This document shows, one piece after another, positions 1-8,328 of a stretch of 64,000 nucleotides of DNA. The translations under genes and the position numbers were made by a program. The DNA is taken from assembly GCF_008973665.1 (NCBI RefSeq), contig NZ_WACP01000001.1, positions 310,001-374,000 on the forward strand, written 5' to 3'. This stretch comes from Paenibacillus tengchongensis. Lineage in GTDB: Bacteria > Bacillota > Bacilli > Paenibacillales > Paenibacillaceae. The notes beneath the pieces were generated by a model. It was not told where the DNA came from. It saw only the letters and a list, made by a program, of their open reading frames with translations, and did not search any database. Within the stretch, counting starts at the first letter, position 1; every line of letters begins with the position of its first letter.

Positions 1-256
1 GTCGATCATCCGCGAGGCGCCAGTATAACGAATCGGACTCTCCCGGAGCGAAAGAACCGTCCGGCGCTTTGTTGCTGTTATCCCAGTTGTATGAGGTGCG
101 TTCGGAGGCCAGGGAGGCTACCTGCAGCAGCATCGACCGCTGGTAGGTGTACAGACCGAAGAAGAGCAGCAGCAGGGTAATGCCCATCAGAATCGGCAGC
201 AGCATTGAGGCTTCCACCGTAAAGCTTCCTTCGTCATCTCCTGCCTTCATGTTCAT
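1..256 (-). CDS. TadE-like pseudopilin/assembly protein (3' end beyond window)
   Basis: The start overlaps the stop of the upstream gene (TAATG), and a second in-frame ATG lies two codons later. The protein begins MNMKAGDDEGSFTVEASM and then has a hydrophobic segment of about 20 residues (LLPILMGITLLLLFFGLY). This GSFTVEAS plus transmembrane layout is the hallmark of TadE/TadG-like proteins of Tad (Flp) pilus systems, which are processed by a prepilin-type peptidase and anchored in the membrane. It is the last gene seen of the operon that starts near 4614. Only about 85 residues are inside the window, so the C-terminal domain cannot be judged. TadE versus TadF cannot be separated from this part. 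Confidence 0.72.
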   Translation of the reverse strand, partial: MNMKAGDDEGSFTVEASMLLPILMGITLLLLFFGLYTYQRSMLLQVASLASERTSYNWDNSNKAPDGSFAPGESDSLYWRLADDR

Positions 257-444
257 TACTCAAAGACTTCCTGGCTCTTGCTGCCGGCAGTCGAAATCAG
301 CGATTTGACCACTTTAACGATTTCTTCCCTGAAGACCAGCACAACGGCAATGAGCACCGCGATGATCATGATCATTTCGAGTGTGCCGAGGCCCTCCTCT
401 TCCTTCCACAACCGTACTGCACTTTCCTTAATCAGTGTCATCAT
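256..444 (-). CDS. Flp1-like small pilin/membrane peptide of Tad locus
   Basis: About 62 residues. A charged N-terminus (LIKESAVRLWKEEEGLG) is followed by TLEM and a hydrophobic helix (IMIIAVLIAVVLVF), then a short amphipathic tail. The G-x-x-x-LE motif before the helix resembles the prepilin cleavage region of Flp-type pilins and the Flp1-like family. An ATG three codons upstream (453) overlaps the AGGAGG sequence, so the ATG at 444 is preferred. It sits between tadC and a TadE-like gene with minimal spacing, so it is probably the structural subunit or an accessory minor pilin of this locus. Confidence 0.68.
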   Translation of the reverse strand: MMTLIKESAVRLWKEEEGLGTLEMIMIIAVLIAVVLVFREEIVKVVKSLISTAGSKSQEVFE

Positions 445-457
445 CAGCTTCATCCTC

Positions 458-1330
458 CTACATTTTGAGCATCATGATCGCCGGTGTCCCCACCAGCACA
501 ATTACAATCAGAAAAATAACCACCATCGGAAACACAAGCTTGGCGGAGGCCTGCTCTCCGCGCGTGCGGCTGATCGCTTTGCGTTTCTCCCAGAGCATCC
601 GGGATAAGTCGCGGAGCGCCAGCACAAAGTCGCTTCCTCCCCTGCGGTAATTCAGCAGCACCGCCGTCGTAAACAGCGAAACCTCCTGCACGGCACAGCG
701 TTTGCTAAAGTTCTCGAAAGCCTGCTGAAACGAATATCCCCCTTCCCACTCAGCGGTCATTGTGAACAGCTCCTTATAGAGCGGATGGGTAAAATCACCC
801 TTGCGGCTCTCGATACAGCGGACAATGGCCCGCTGCACATTCTCGCCGGCACCGACCAGCAGCACGATGCTGTTCAGCAGCTCGGGCAGCTCCATCAGAA
901 TCCGCTGCTCCCGCAGCCGCACCTTCTTGTGCAGATCGCGGGCCAGTGCTGCCGGCAGGAGCAGGGCCAGCATCGCGCCCAGCAGAATACCGGAGATTTC
1001 CCCGCTGAACAGTGTCAGGGCGCTTCCGGCGATGAGCAGCAGCCAGCTGTAGCCCAGCATCTCCCCCATAAACAGCAGCGTCCGCTCACCACTGTGCCGC
1101 ACACCGTAAAGCTGCTGCAAAGAACGCTGAATTCTTAGCCGAACAGATGGGAGATAGCTGCTTATTCTCCCCTTCTCCAGCAGCAACAGGAACGGCTCGG
1201 TCAGCCTGCGCAAGCGCAGACCTTCCACCCTGATACTCCGCAGACCGGCATACCGGGCTCCGCATCGCAGCCGCAGCAGCAGCCAGCCGAATGCACAGCA
1301 GCAGATCAGAATGCCGCATAACCATTGCAC
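458..1330 (-). CDS. tadC: TadC-like inner-membrane platform protein (T2SF domain)
   Basis: The start is taken as GTG at 1330, preceded by a GGGGGTGGGG ribosome site, giving about 290 residues. A hydrophobic N-terminus is followed by a cytoplasmic region and two C-terminal hydrophobic segments (SWLLLIAGSALTLF near the middle; LVFPMVVIFLIVIVLVG at the end). The region GENVQRAIVRCIE...FQQAFENFSKRC is typical of type II secretion system F (T2SF) domains. With TadB it would form the membrane platform on which the TadA ATPase acts to assemble Flp pili. The stop of tadB lies 14 bases upstream, so the genes are very likely co-transcribed. Assignment to TadC rather than TadB rests on gene order. Confidence 0.82.
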   Translation of the reverse strand: MQWLCGILICCCAFGWLLLRLRCGARYAGLRSIRVEGLRLRRLTEPFLLLLEKGRISSYLPSVRLRIQRSLQQLYGVRHSGERTLLFMGEMLGYSWLLLIAGSALTLFSGEISGILLGAMLALLLPAALARDLHKKVRLREQRILMELPELLNSIVLLVGAGENVQRAIVRCIESRKGDFTHPLYKELFTMTAEWEGGYSFQQAFENFSKRCAVQEVSLFTTAVLLNYRRGGSDFVLALRDLSRMLWEKRKAISRTRGEQASAKLVFPMVVIFLIVIVLVGTPAIMMLKM

Positions 1331-1343
1331 TTCCCCACCCCCT

Positions 1344-2183
1344 TTACAGCGGAATATCCATAATTCTTGTAGTCCAAACGTAGCAGAGGGCCAGACCAAG
1401 CAGCGCCAGCGTGGATATGGCTATCCCCGCCCCAGTATACATTGGCTGCATATAGTCTCCGGCGGCTAGACTCATGAACAGCACCATGGCAAGCGGGGCG
1501 ATGAGCAGCGCCTTGGCCTCGAACTTCTTCTGGGCGATGCTGACGGCAATGTCCTGCTGCATGTCCAGCTTCTCTCCGATCACCGTAGAGGTCCGCCGCA
1601 CCACTTCGACCAGATCGCCGCCGGTTCGTTTGCAGACGGAGAACACATCGGCAAACCGCTCCACATCCTCCAGTCCGGACCGCCTGCTGAAATCCTGCAG
1701 CGCCTCCTCCACCGGCTGGCCGATTTCCATGCGTGCGCAGATGATGTTCAGCTCAAAGATCATGTCGCTGCTCCCTTCCGGGTCCAGCATCCGCAAATCT
1801 TCGGCAGCCTCGCGGAAAGCATTCTCTACCGACCGGCCGGCCGAGAGCGACGAGGCGAGCGAGAACAGCGTCTGCTTGAATTGCAGATTCAGCGCCGATC
1901 GTCTGCGGCTACGCAGATAATCCCGCAGCAGCCGCGGGCCGTACAATCCGCCGGGAGCAAGCAGCAAGGGCAGGTACAGATTGTGATAAAAAAGGTAACC
2001 GACACCGTAAAGCAGCAACGCCCCGGCAGCAATCGCCGTCCCTTTGATTAAAGGAGTCAGGTGGTACACTGTGTAATCAGGCAGCCGCGTTCCGCCGCTT
2101 CCGGTATCTCCCGGCTGTCCCGTCTGCGGACGCCCGGCAAGCTGCGCTGGCGCTCCCGGCGTCTTCTTCTGCCATTGAATCAT
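1344..2183 (-). CDS. tadB: TadB-like inner-membrane platform protein (T2SF domain)
   Basis: The ATG at 2183 overlaps the tadA stop as ATGA and has a GGGGG ribosome site, giving 279 residues. The first 50 residues are polar and proline/glycine-rich. Two hydrophobic segments follow (GTAIAAGALLLYGVGYLFYHNLYL), then a T2SF domain (LASSLSAGRSVENAFREAAEDL...VFSVCKRTGGDLVEVVRR) and two C-terminal helices. The motif CKRTGGDLVEVV is characteristic of TadB/GspF-like proteins. It is translationally coupled with tadA and likely forms the platform with TadC. Confidence 0.85.
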   Translation of the reverse strand: MIQWQKKTPGAPAQLAGRPQTGQPGDTGSGGTRLPDYTVYHLTPLIKGTAIAAGALLLYGVGYLFYHNLYLPLLLAPGGLYGPRLLRDYLRSRRRSALNLQFKQTLFSLASSLSAGRSVENAFREAAEDLRMLDPEGSSDMIFELNIICARMEIGQPVEEALQDFSRRSGLEDVERFADVFSVCKRTGGDLVEVVRRTSTVIGEKLDMQQDIAVSIAQKKFEAKALLIAPLAMVLFMSLAAGDYMQPMYTGAGIAISTLALLGLALCYVWTTRIMDIPL

Positions 2184-3448
2184 TTCGCATCCCCCTTTTC
2201 GCTTGAACCCGCATGAAAACGGGCAAGCGGGTAGCTCTGAATGCCTGCCAACTGCAGTTTGGCTGTATGGATTAGCGGATTGCCGCATGGAGTAAGCCCA
2301 CCCCGAATTCTGCCTCCCTGCTCCCAGGTCTCCCTGAACTCATATAGCGGATTAAGCAGCACCTCCCCGTCCTCCATGCCGGAAACCTCGCAAATTTCCA
2401 CCACCCGCCGCGAGCGATCCCTCATCCTGGATAAGTGCACAAAGATGTCGATGGCTGAAGCAATCTGCTGCCGGACAACCGGGACCGGCAGGTCGGCGGC
2501 CGACAGCGCCATTGTCTCCAGGCGGCTCAGCATATCCCGGGCACTGTTGGAATGTCCTGTACTGAGAGATCCGTCATGCCCCGTATTCATCGCCTGTAGC
2601 ATATCCAGACATTCCGCTCCGCGGACTTCCCCGACCACAATCCGGTTAGGCCGCATCCGCAGTGACGAGCGGATCAGATCGCGGATCGTAATCTCACCTC
2701 TTCCTTCCGTGTTGGCATTCCGCGTCTCCAGCGAGACCAGATTAGGTACGGTAACAATCTGCAGCTCGGCCGAATCCTCAACGGTAATCACCCGTTCCTG
2801 TGGAGGGATATACTGCGAAAGGGCGTTCAGAAAGGTCGTCTTCCCCGAGCCGGTTCCCCCGCTGATAAAAATGTTATACTTGGCCGCCACCAGGATTTGC
2901 AGCAGCTCTGCCGCTTCACCGCTGATTGCCTCCCGCCTGACCAGCTCATCCATGGTCATCGGGGTCTCCGGGAACTTGCGGATGGTCATGGCCGGACCCT
3001 TCAGCGCCACCGGCGGCAGCACGATATTGACCCGCGAGCCGTCCTTCAGGCGCGCATCGACAATCGGAGAAGCATCATTGACAACCCGGTTCACACCCGA
3101 AACCACGGTCTGAATGATATCCTCCAGCCGGGTTCTGGATTCAAAGGCCAGCGGCAGCCGGCGGATCTCCCCCTCCTCTTCCACAAAAATCTCCTCATGG
3201 CAGTTGATCATGATTTCCGTGATCTTCGGGTTGTCCACCAGCGGCTGCAGCACATCCAGGCCTCGAAAGGAATCAAACAGCTTCTTCACCAGCTCATGTT
3301 TCTCCTGGGCGGTCAGATAGCGCAGGTCGCCGCGCTCAAGAATTGTCCGCCTGATGTAGGCAGTCAGCTCCGCGTTCCCCACCGCAGAGGTCACGTCCAG
3401 GCCGCTGCGGATATCGCTGCGCAGCCGCCGGAATAGCGCTTCGTTCAT
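2180..3448 (-). CDS. tadA: TadA/CpaF family secretion ATPase
   Basis: The start is ATG at 3448, overlapping the upstream stop (ATGA); 422 residues. Type II/IV secretion-type ATPase that powers Flp pilus assembly. Visible motifs: Walker A GGTGSGKTTFLNAL, an Asp box near VITVEDSAELQI, Walker B RIVVGEVRGAECLDML, and the His box STGHSNSARD. The N-terminal region (EIMINCHEEIFVEEEGEI...LPPVALKGPAMTIRKF) matches CpaF-type proteins. All key residues are present, so it should be active. It lies directly downstream of the CpaE/TadZ-like gene in a tightly packed operon. Confidence 0.92.
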   Translation of the reverse strand: MNEALFRRLRSDIRSGLDVTSAVGNAELTAYIRRTILERGDLRYLTAQEKHELVKKLFDSFRGLDVLQPLVDNPKITEIMINCHEEIFVEEEGEIRRLPLAFESRTRLEDIIQTVVSGVNRVVNDASPIVDARLKDGSRVNIVLPPVALKGPAMTIRKFPETPMTMDELVRREAISGEAAELLQILVAAKYNIFISGGTGSGKTTFLNALSQYIPPQERVITVEDSAELQIVTVPNLVSLETRNANTEGRGEITIRDLIRSSLRMRPNRIVVGEVRGAECLDMLQAMNTGHDGSLSTGHSNSARDMLSRLETMALSAADLPVPVVRQQIASAIDIFVHLSRMRDRSRRVVEICEVSGMEDGEVLLNPLYEFRETWEQGGRIRGGLTPCGNPLIHTAKLQLAGIQSYPLARFHAGSSEKGDAK

Positions 3449-4614
3449 CGTGCGCTCCCTGTAAACACCCGCGGCAGAGCAGGCTCGACCAGATCCATGC
3501 ACAGCTGCTTCACTCCGGCCAGAAACTGCGGTGCATTCAGGCGCAGCTCGCCCGGATGAGGCATTCCCCAAGAAGGAATCCGGGGAAGAATACCGTCCAG
3601 GCTGACGACGGCCGAAACAGCATCCGCCGCAGCGGGATCTGCGGCATCGTTCAGGACGAACCTGCTCTTCTCCAGAATGCCTTGAGGCAGCCCGGAATGC
3701 GGCTGGCCGCAGTGGGCAAGCCAGCGGGAGGTCTTATACAGGCTCCCTTCATTCCCGTTCAGCACCCATAGCAGCAGACCGCAGCGTTCAAGCACGGCCC
3801 GGGTCCGTTCTTCCTCGATACCGCCGGTATCCACAATGACAACATCATACCCTCCCTCTCCGGTGAAGCATCCCAGCAAATCAAGCGTATCCCGCCATGT
3901 CATCTGGAGTATTTCGTTCAGATTCTCCACCGGCCGGAAGGCATCTGCGCGCAGCGTCTCATGCCTGATGGCATAGGCACCCGGCTCCGGCTTCCTGCCC
4001 TGCTGCTTCTCCGCAGCTTCCCCGCCGGCCTTAAGCTCATACAGCAGCCGCTCCAGACCGGATGCGCCTCCGCCGGGCATCCGTAGTACCAGACTGCTGC
4101 TGTCCACACTCTCCAGGTTCAGATAAAAGACGGACAGGCCCGTCTCTCCCAGCAGCTTGGCCATATTCAAGGCCACGGTGGTCTTGCCGCTGCCCCCTCC
4201 TGCCGAAACGATTCCGAGCAGCATCGGCTCGTCTCTGGCTGCAGCCTGCAGTCTGGACCGTTTCACCTGGCAGAGCTGCAGCATGGCTTCCAGCAGCGCA
4301 GGCAGCGACTGATACTTGGCAATCGTCTTCCCGCCGCCCAAAGTCACCGTAGTCCGGGAGAGCCCGTTCCCCGGTTCGCTAAGTACCGCCCAAGGTACAT
4401 TTCCTCTCCCTTCCACCATCCAGGTTTCAATAAAAGTCGGATCACCGACAACGGCATCCGGCTGCTGTTCTCCGTTCATAAATTCCATAAATGTGTCCAC
4501 CCGGCTGAACGCCGCGATCCGCAGAACATCGCTGTATTCACTGGTATGGATATAATGCAGCAGCGGTTCGATATATGCGCTCTCGCGCACGGCCAGCACA
4601 ACCATCGCCCCCAA
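3445..4614 (-). CDS. CpaE/TadZ-like P-loop localisation ATPase
   Basis: About 389 residues, first gene of the Tad-type operon. An N-terminal receiver-like region (residues about 1-120; LAVRESAYIEPLLHYIHTSE) is followed by a MinD/ParA-like domain with a deviant Walker A, VSAGGGSGKTTVALNMAKLL, and later DVVIVDTGGIEEERTRAVLE. This is the layout of TadZ/CpaE proteins, which localise the pilus machine at the membrane or pole. Start: TTG at 4614 has GGGAGTG seven bases upstream; an ATG at 4605 is an alternative. Confidence 0.8.
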   Translation of the reverse strand: MGAMVVLAVRESAYIEPLLHYIHTSEYSDVLRIAAFSRVDTFMEFMNGEQQPDAVVGDPTFIETWMVEGRGNVPWAVLSEPGNGLSRTTVTLGGGKTIAKYQSLPALLEAMLQLCQVKRSRLQAAARDEPMLLGIVSAGGGSGKTTVALNMAKLLGETGLSVFYLNLESVDSSSLVLRMPGGGASGLERLLYELKAGGEAAEKQQGRKPEPGAYAIRHETLRADAFRPVENLNEILQMTWRDTLDLLGCFTGEGGYDVVIVDTGGIEEERTRAVLERCGLLLWVLNGNEGSLYKTSRWLAHCGQPHSGLPQGILEKSRFVLNDAADPAAADAVSAVVSLDGILPRIPSWGMPHPGELRLNAPQFLAGVKQLCMDLVEPALPRVFTGSAR

Positions 4615-4649
4615 AGCTCTTCACTCCCATCATTCTAAATTTAGACAAC

Positions 4650-4696
4650 AAAAAAGCACCGCCAATAACCGGTTTTACGGCTATCGGACGGTGCTT
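4650..4696 (-). terminator. Intrinsic terminator after the DCC oxidoreductase gene
   Basis: The arms AAGCACCG (4654-4661) and CGGTGCTT (4689-4696) pair, and an inner stem with G-U pairs extends them. On the minus strand the stem is followed by TTTTTTGTTG. It separates the gene ending at 4764 from the Tad operon. Confidence 0.8.
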
Positions 4697-4763
4697 CCGT
4701 CGTTGTTCCTATAATTTACAGCAATAGTAGCATATATATAAGCTCTCAGCAATAGTTTTTTTC

Positions 4764-5180
4764 TCACAGAAACCTCTGCCTGATCTCCGCTGTCGGCACC
4801 AGGCACTGCTCATCCCGGCCAAACCAGCGGTATCTGTTCTTGGCGACAAGTCTGTACACGGCATCACGCAGCGGTGCGGGCACCGCTGCCAGCAGATAAG
4901 CCAGCGGCCAGGGCGGCCGGAGCCTGCGGGCAATCCGCAGCGCTGCAGCCGACTCCGTATAGTATCGGCCATTTTCCACCACAACCACCGTGCTGAGCTC
5001 ACTTTCGGATAATCCGCCCGCTTTCAGGAAGCTACGCCCGGATTCACTCTGCAAGGAGGCAAAGCGGATATGCCCGTGCGGATCGCGGGGAATAATGAAC
5101 CGGACAATGGCCTGGCACAGATGGCACACACCATCGATCAGCACAATCATATGGTCTACATCGCGGATGTTTTTTTTCAT
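4764..5180 (-). CDS. DCC-family (DUF393, YuxK-like) thiol-disulfide oxidoreductase
   Basis: 138 residues from ATG at 5180, which has an AAGGAGGG site. The N-terminal motif MIVLIDGVCHLCQ carries the CxxC pair and the DG(V/D)C signature of the DUF393/DCC family, thioredoxin-fold proteins thought to act in thiol-disulfide exchange. The middle and end (FASLQSESGR, LRPPWPLAYLLAAVPAPLRDAVYRLVAKNRYRWFG) fit the family well. The second Cys of the usual D-C-C triplet is present in the form CHLCQ. Single gene with its own terminator; substrate unknown. Confidence 0.85.
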   Translation of the reverse strand: MKKNIRDVDHMIVLIDGVCHLCQAIVRFIIPRDPHGHIRFASLQSESGRSFLKAGGLSESELSTVVVVENGRYYTESAAALRIARRLRPPWPLAYLLAAVPAPLRDAVYRLVAKNRYRWFGRDEQCLVPTAEIRQRFL

Positions 5181-5230
5181 GCCGATCCCTCCTTCCATAC
5201 CCTCCGGTACAGTATGTCCCAAAGCCCGTT

Positions 5231-5260
5231 AAAAAACAAAAACGCGGGATGGCTCCCGCG
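5231..5260 (-). terminator. Intrinsic terminator after the 5283-5561 gene
   Basis: Stem CGCGGGA (5243-5249) with TCCCGCG (5254-5260), loop TGGC, followed on the minus strand by GTTTTTGTTTTTT. Confidence 0.82.
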
Positions 5261-5282
5261 CATTTATCCTCTATCGTCCGAA

Positions 5283-5561
5283 TTATTCGGCAATTGCCTT
5301 ATCAATCCATTGTTCTCCGATCATTTGTCCTTCGAATTCAGGCGTGAAGGCTTCCATGCATCTGCAGATGAAATCCTTGCGGCATACAGGGCACGGAGTC
5401 TTAAGCAGTCGGCTGATGTTGGTCATCTTCCATTCCGGAAAACGGTTGTAGAACGCGCGGCACTGCGTTCCATCCGCAAGCTTGATAATGAATTCGTACA
5501 ACCCTTCCTTATCATTGCTGCTGGCTTTGGTCACATTCGTAATTTGCGGTCTGTAAGACAT
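5283..5561 (-). CDS. Hypothetical protein with Cys-rich CPVCRKDFICRCM motif
   Basis: 92 residues from ATG at 5561, preceded by GGGTGATG. I do not recognise the family. The N-terminal half is beta-rich (GLYEFIIKLADGTQCRAFYNRF). The second half carries CPVCRKDFICRCME, four cysteines in a metal-site-like spacing, and then an acidic tail. It could be a small zinc-binding protein. It is monocistronic with its own terminator. Confidence 0.65.
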   Translation of the reverse strand: MSYRPQITNVTKASSNDKEGLYEFIIKLADGTQCRAFYNRFPEWKMTNISRLLKTPCPVCRKDFICRCMEAFTPEFEGQMIGEQWIDKAIAE

Positions 5562-5750
5562 CTTCATCACCCATTTATTTAAATTTTTATAATTAAAAGC
5601 ATTCACGGCACAAGAGACACTTAGACATATTAAAGAATTTCGGGGGTGATGTCAACCAAAGCCGCCGTATTCCAGCCGTTTCATGCTTTTCCTCCGGATT
5701 CTGCCTTAAATTCGCCATCTTTCTCAGGATTTCATCAGCTTGGCTGTCCT

Positions 5751-6170
5751 TTAGAGAACATTAAGCTCCACTTCAATATTCCCACGGGTAGCTTTGGAAT
5801 ACGGGCAGAAAGCATGGGCTTTCTCCGCCAGCTCCTGCGCCTGCGCCTTGTCTATTCCCGGCAGCTTGATATCCAGCCGCACAGCCAGCTTAAATCCCCC
5901 GTCGCTCTCATCCTTACCAATCATCACATTGGTGACCACTTCCACGTCCTGCAGTGTTACCTTTTCTTTACGGGCGATGTTCGCCAGCGCACTTTCATAG
6001 CAAGCTCCATAACCGGCTGCAAACAGCTGCTCGGGATTTGTGCCAGCGCCACCCGGGCCGCCCAGCTCTTTAGGCATCTTCAAATCATGCTTAAGCACGC
6101 CATCCGAGGATTCCACTCGGCCTTCCCGTCCACCGTGTACTGTAGCCGAAGCTGTATATAATGCATTCAT
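5751..6170 (-). CDS. ohr: Organic hydroperoxide resistance protein (OsmC/Ohr family)
   Basis: 139 residues from ATG at 6170 (site AAAGGAG). Ohr enzymes reduce organic peroxides with two cysteines. Both are visible: one in AGYGACYESAL and one in KAHAFCPYSKATRGN. The N-terminal ATVHGGREGRVESSDGVLKHDL and GGAGTNPEQLFAAG motifs are classic Ohr. The gene is divergent from a glutathione peroxidase gene, and an OhrR-like operator lies between them, so both may respond to organic peroxide. Confidence 0.93.
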   Translation of the reverse strand: MNALYTASATVHGGREGRVESSDGVLKHDLKMPKELGGPGGAGTNPEQLFAAGYGACYESALANIARKEKVTLQDVEVVTNVMIGKDESDGGFKLAVRLDIKLPGIDKAQAQELAEKAHAFCPYSKATRGNIEVELNVL

Positions 6171-6302
6171 CGTCGATCTCTCCTTTATTAGCTGAGTTTT
6201 AGACATACACCCTTGTTTTAAACCAACCGCAGCATTTGAAACGGATTGCACCAAGTTTTACCTTTTGACAAGGTTGTGGCTTGCATCCCGATATTAATAG
6301 TG

Positions 6303-6317
6303 TAAAATTAAATTGTG
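6303..6317. promoter_or_regulatory. OhrR-box-like operator
   Basis: TAAAATTAAATTGTG matches 13 of 15 positions of the Bacillus subtilis ohrA operator half, as I recall it (TACAATTAAATTGTA). It lies in the divergent ohr/gpx intergenic region, 30 bases before the gpx start. No ohrR gene is seen nearby, so this is an inference from motif and context. Confidence 0.45.
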
Positions 6318-6347
6318 TTAAATCTAAGATCGGGAGGTATTATTCTT

Positions 6348-6827
6348 ATGAGCGTATATGATTTTGAGGCTACAACATTGCGCGGCGAGCAAGAATCCCT
6401 GTCCAAGTACAAAGGCAAGGTGCTGCTCGTTGTCAATACAGCCAGCAAGTGCGGTTTTACGCCACAATACAAGGGTCTCCAGGAAGTCTACAATAAATTC
6501 AAGGACCGCGGATTCGAAGTGCTGGGCTTTCCCAGCAACCAGTTCGCCGGACAAGAGCCCGGTGACAGCGAAGAGATTGCCGAATTCTGTGAGCTTAATT
6601 ACGGGGTAAGCTTTCCCATGTACGACAAGGTGGATGTCAAAGGGGATAACGCCCACCCGCTGTTCAAGTACCTGACCCGTGAAGCGCCGGGCGTACTGGG
6701 CTCGAAGAGCGTAAAGTGGAATTTCACCAAGTTTCTGGTCGACCAGAACGGCCGCGTCCTGAAACGTTTTGCTCCGCAAACAACCCCTGAGCAGATTGAG
6801 TCCGAGATTGACAAGCTGCTGGACTAA
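6348..6827 (+). CDS. bsaA: Glutathione peroxidase family (thiol peroxidase, BsaA-like)
   Basis: 159 residues from ATG at 6348 with GGGAGGT nine bases upstream. Members of this bacterial Cys-type GPx family reduce peroxides, usually with thioredoxin. The catalytic tetrad is visible: Cys in [11 protein letters not shown], Gln in [12 protein letters not shown], and Trp-Asn in [10 protein letters not shown]. Length and motif order are normal. The gene is divergent from ohr, with which it may share an organic-peroxide response. Confidence 0.93.
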   Translation: MSVYDFEATTLRGEQESLSKYKGKVLLVVNTASKCGFTPQYKGLQEVYNKFKDRGFEVLGFPSNQFAGQEPGDSEEIAEFCELNYGVSFPMYDKVDVKGDNAHPLFKYLTREAPGVLGSKSVKWNFTKFLVDQNGRVLKRFAPQTTPEQIESEIDKLLD

Positions 6828-6848
6828 AAATGAAGACTTTCACCTGAG

Positions 6849-6889
6849 CTCCCCATTCGGCGTAAGCACCGGACCAGGGGAGTTTTTTT
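6849..6889 (+). terminator. Intrinsic terminator of gpx
   Basis: CTCCCC (6849-6854) pairs with GGGGAG (6877-6882) and is followed by seven T. Confidence 0.78.
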
Positions 6890-6966
6890 GGCTTGTTACA
6901 AGGAATTGAGCAGTCTGCGTAGAATAGCATTAGTCACGCAAGGAAATTTCTGGAGGGGATACAGCT

Positions 6967-8253
6967 ATGGAGGAGGATTACCTCCGTCGGGCTTTTGATT
7001 ACATCGAGGAGCATTTATATGAGACGATCCGGCTGGACGAGCTTGCCGGCAGCGGGCACATCTCCCTGATGCAGCTGTACCGGGAGGTTTACCGGGTATC
7101 GGGACACAGCGTCAAAGATTACATCCGCAAAAGGCGGGTCAGCAGCGCCTGCACCCAAATCAAGAACAGCGGGCTGAGCATGACTGAAATTGCCTTGAGG
7201 AGCGGCTTTGACTCCTTACCCTCCTTCTCCAAGGTGTTTAAAAAAATTGTCGGCCTCCCCCCCATGGAGTACAGACGCCATCCGGTATTCTTCACGTTTC
7301 CGCCGCTCACGCTAACCGTGCCGACGGCATCAAGCCGGGTTAAGGTCCTGGCTCAGCGGACGCTCAGCGGTGTAAGCGGCATTTATTTTCCGGCCGTTTC
7401 AGCCGATATGGAGCAGCAGGCGATTCACGCGCTGCTGCCGGCGATCCTGCATGCCCAGAGTTCTGGCTACCGTTACCGGATCTTCGGTATTACCAGCCTG
7501 CAAGATACTCTACCCCATCCTGCTTCCTACACCCTGTTTATTCACAGTGAAAATCACGAATATTGGCGCAGCTCTATGGCAGAAGCCCATTTCCATTCCA
7601 TCGTCTCCGGAGAGCTTACCGGCGGCGAGTTTGCTATGCTCAGCGTTCCTTGGAACAGCGATACCAACGGGGCCTGGGATGAGCTTTGCAGCGGCTGGCT
7701 GGCTGCCAGCATGTTCTCCCTGTCAGGTACGCACTGCCGTGAGGAATTTCTGCTGAATGCAGCGGGGAAGGTAAAGGGGCTTCGTCTCTGTCTGCCCATT
7801 GTCAAGAAACAAAGCCCGGCCCTGATTACCATTTCAACATTGGCGGAACAGCGCTACATCATCTCCTGCGCAGCCGGTGCGGGCGCCGAGGAAAGAGCCG
7901 CCGAGCGGCTGCTGAAATGGATCGGGAAAGCCGGCGCAGGTGCACCTCAGCTTTTTTATATCCAGACCGGTGAAGATACTTACCGCTGCGGCGCCGCCCT
8001 TCCGCCTAATGGTGATTGCCCGGCTCTTGATAACGGCCTGTCTATTGAACATCTGCCTGAAGGTCTTTATGCTGTAATGCCGGCTGAAAGCTACGGTGAC
8101 TTCTCAAGGCTGGCGGAGACCATGCTGCGCTGGCTGCGGCAGGAGAGTCCTTATACTCAGACCGGCCTGCCCTTTGCCCTTTATACCCTCAATTCAAGCT
8201 GTGAAGAGACCGGAATGTTAATCTGTATTCCCGTCGCCGAGGCAAATGGTTAA
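6967..8253 (+). CDS. AraC-family transcriptional regulator with N-terminal HTH
   Basis: 428 residues; GGAGGGG site before ATG. Residues 1-105 form the double HTH of AraC proteins (LDELAGSGHISLMQLYREVY, then MTEIALRSGFDSLPSFSKVFKKIVG and PPMEYRR). The remaining 320 residues look like GyrI-type effector-binding repeats, ending in LICIPVAEAN, a typical final strand of that fold. The HTH-first order is found in Rob/SoxS-fused multidrug-type regulators. The following gene encodes a stand-alone GyrI-like protein, so the two may act together. The ligand is unknown. Confidence 0.82.
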   Translation: MEEDYLRRAFDYIEEHLYETIRLDELAGSGHISLMQLYREVYRVSGHSVKDYIRKRRVSSACTQIKNSGLSMTEIALRSGFDSLPSFSKVFKKIVGLPPMEYRRHPVFFTFPPLTLTVPTASSRVKVLAQRTLSGVSGIYFPAVSADMEQQAIHALLPAILHAQSSGYRYRIFGITSLQDTLPHPASYTLFIHSENHEYWRSSMAEAHFHSIVSGELTGGEFAMLSVPWNSDTNGAWDELCSGWLAASMFSLSGTHCREEFLLNAAGKVKGLRLCLPIVKKQSPALITISTLAEQRYIISCAAGAGAEERAAERLLKWIGKAGAGAPQLFYIQTGEDTYRCGAALPPNGDCPALDNGLSIEHLPEGLYAVMPAESYGDFSRLAETMLRWLRQESPYTQTGLPFALYTLNSSCEETGMLICIPVAEANG

Positions 8254-8328
8254 GAACGGACAAACATTTTTCATTGATCCTCACTATAATGAAGCTGACA
8301 GTTATTCCAATTAAGGAGGACACTACTA

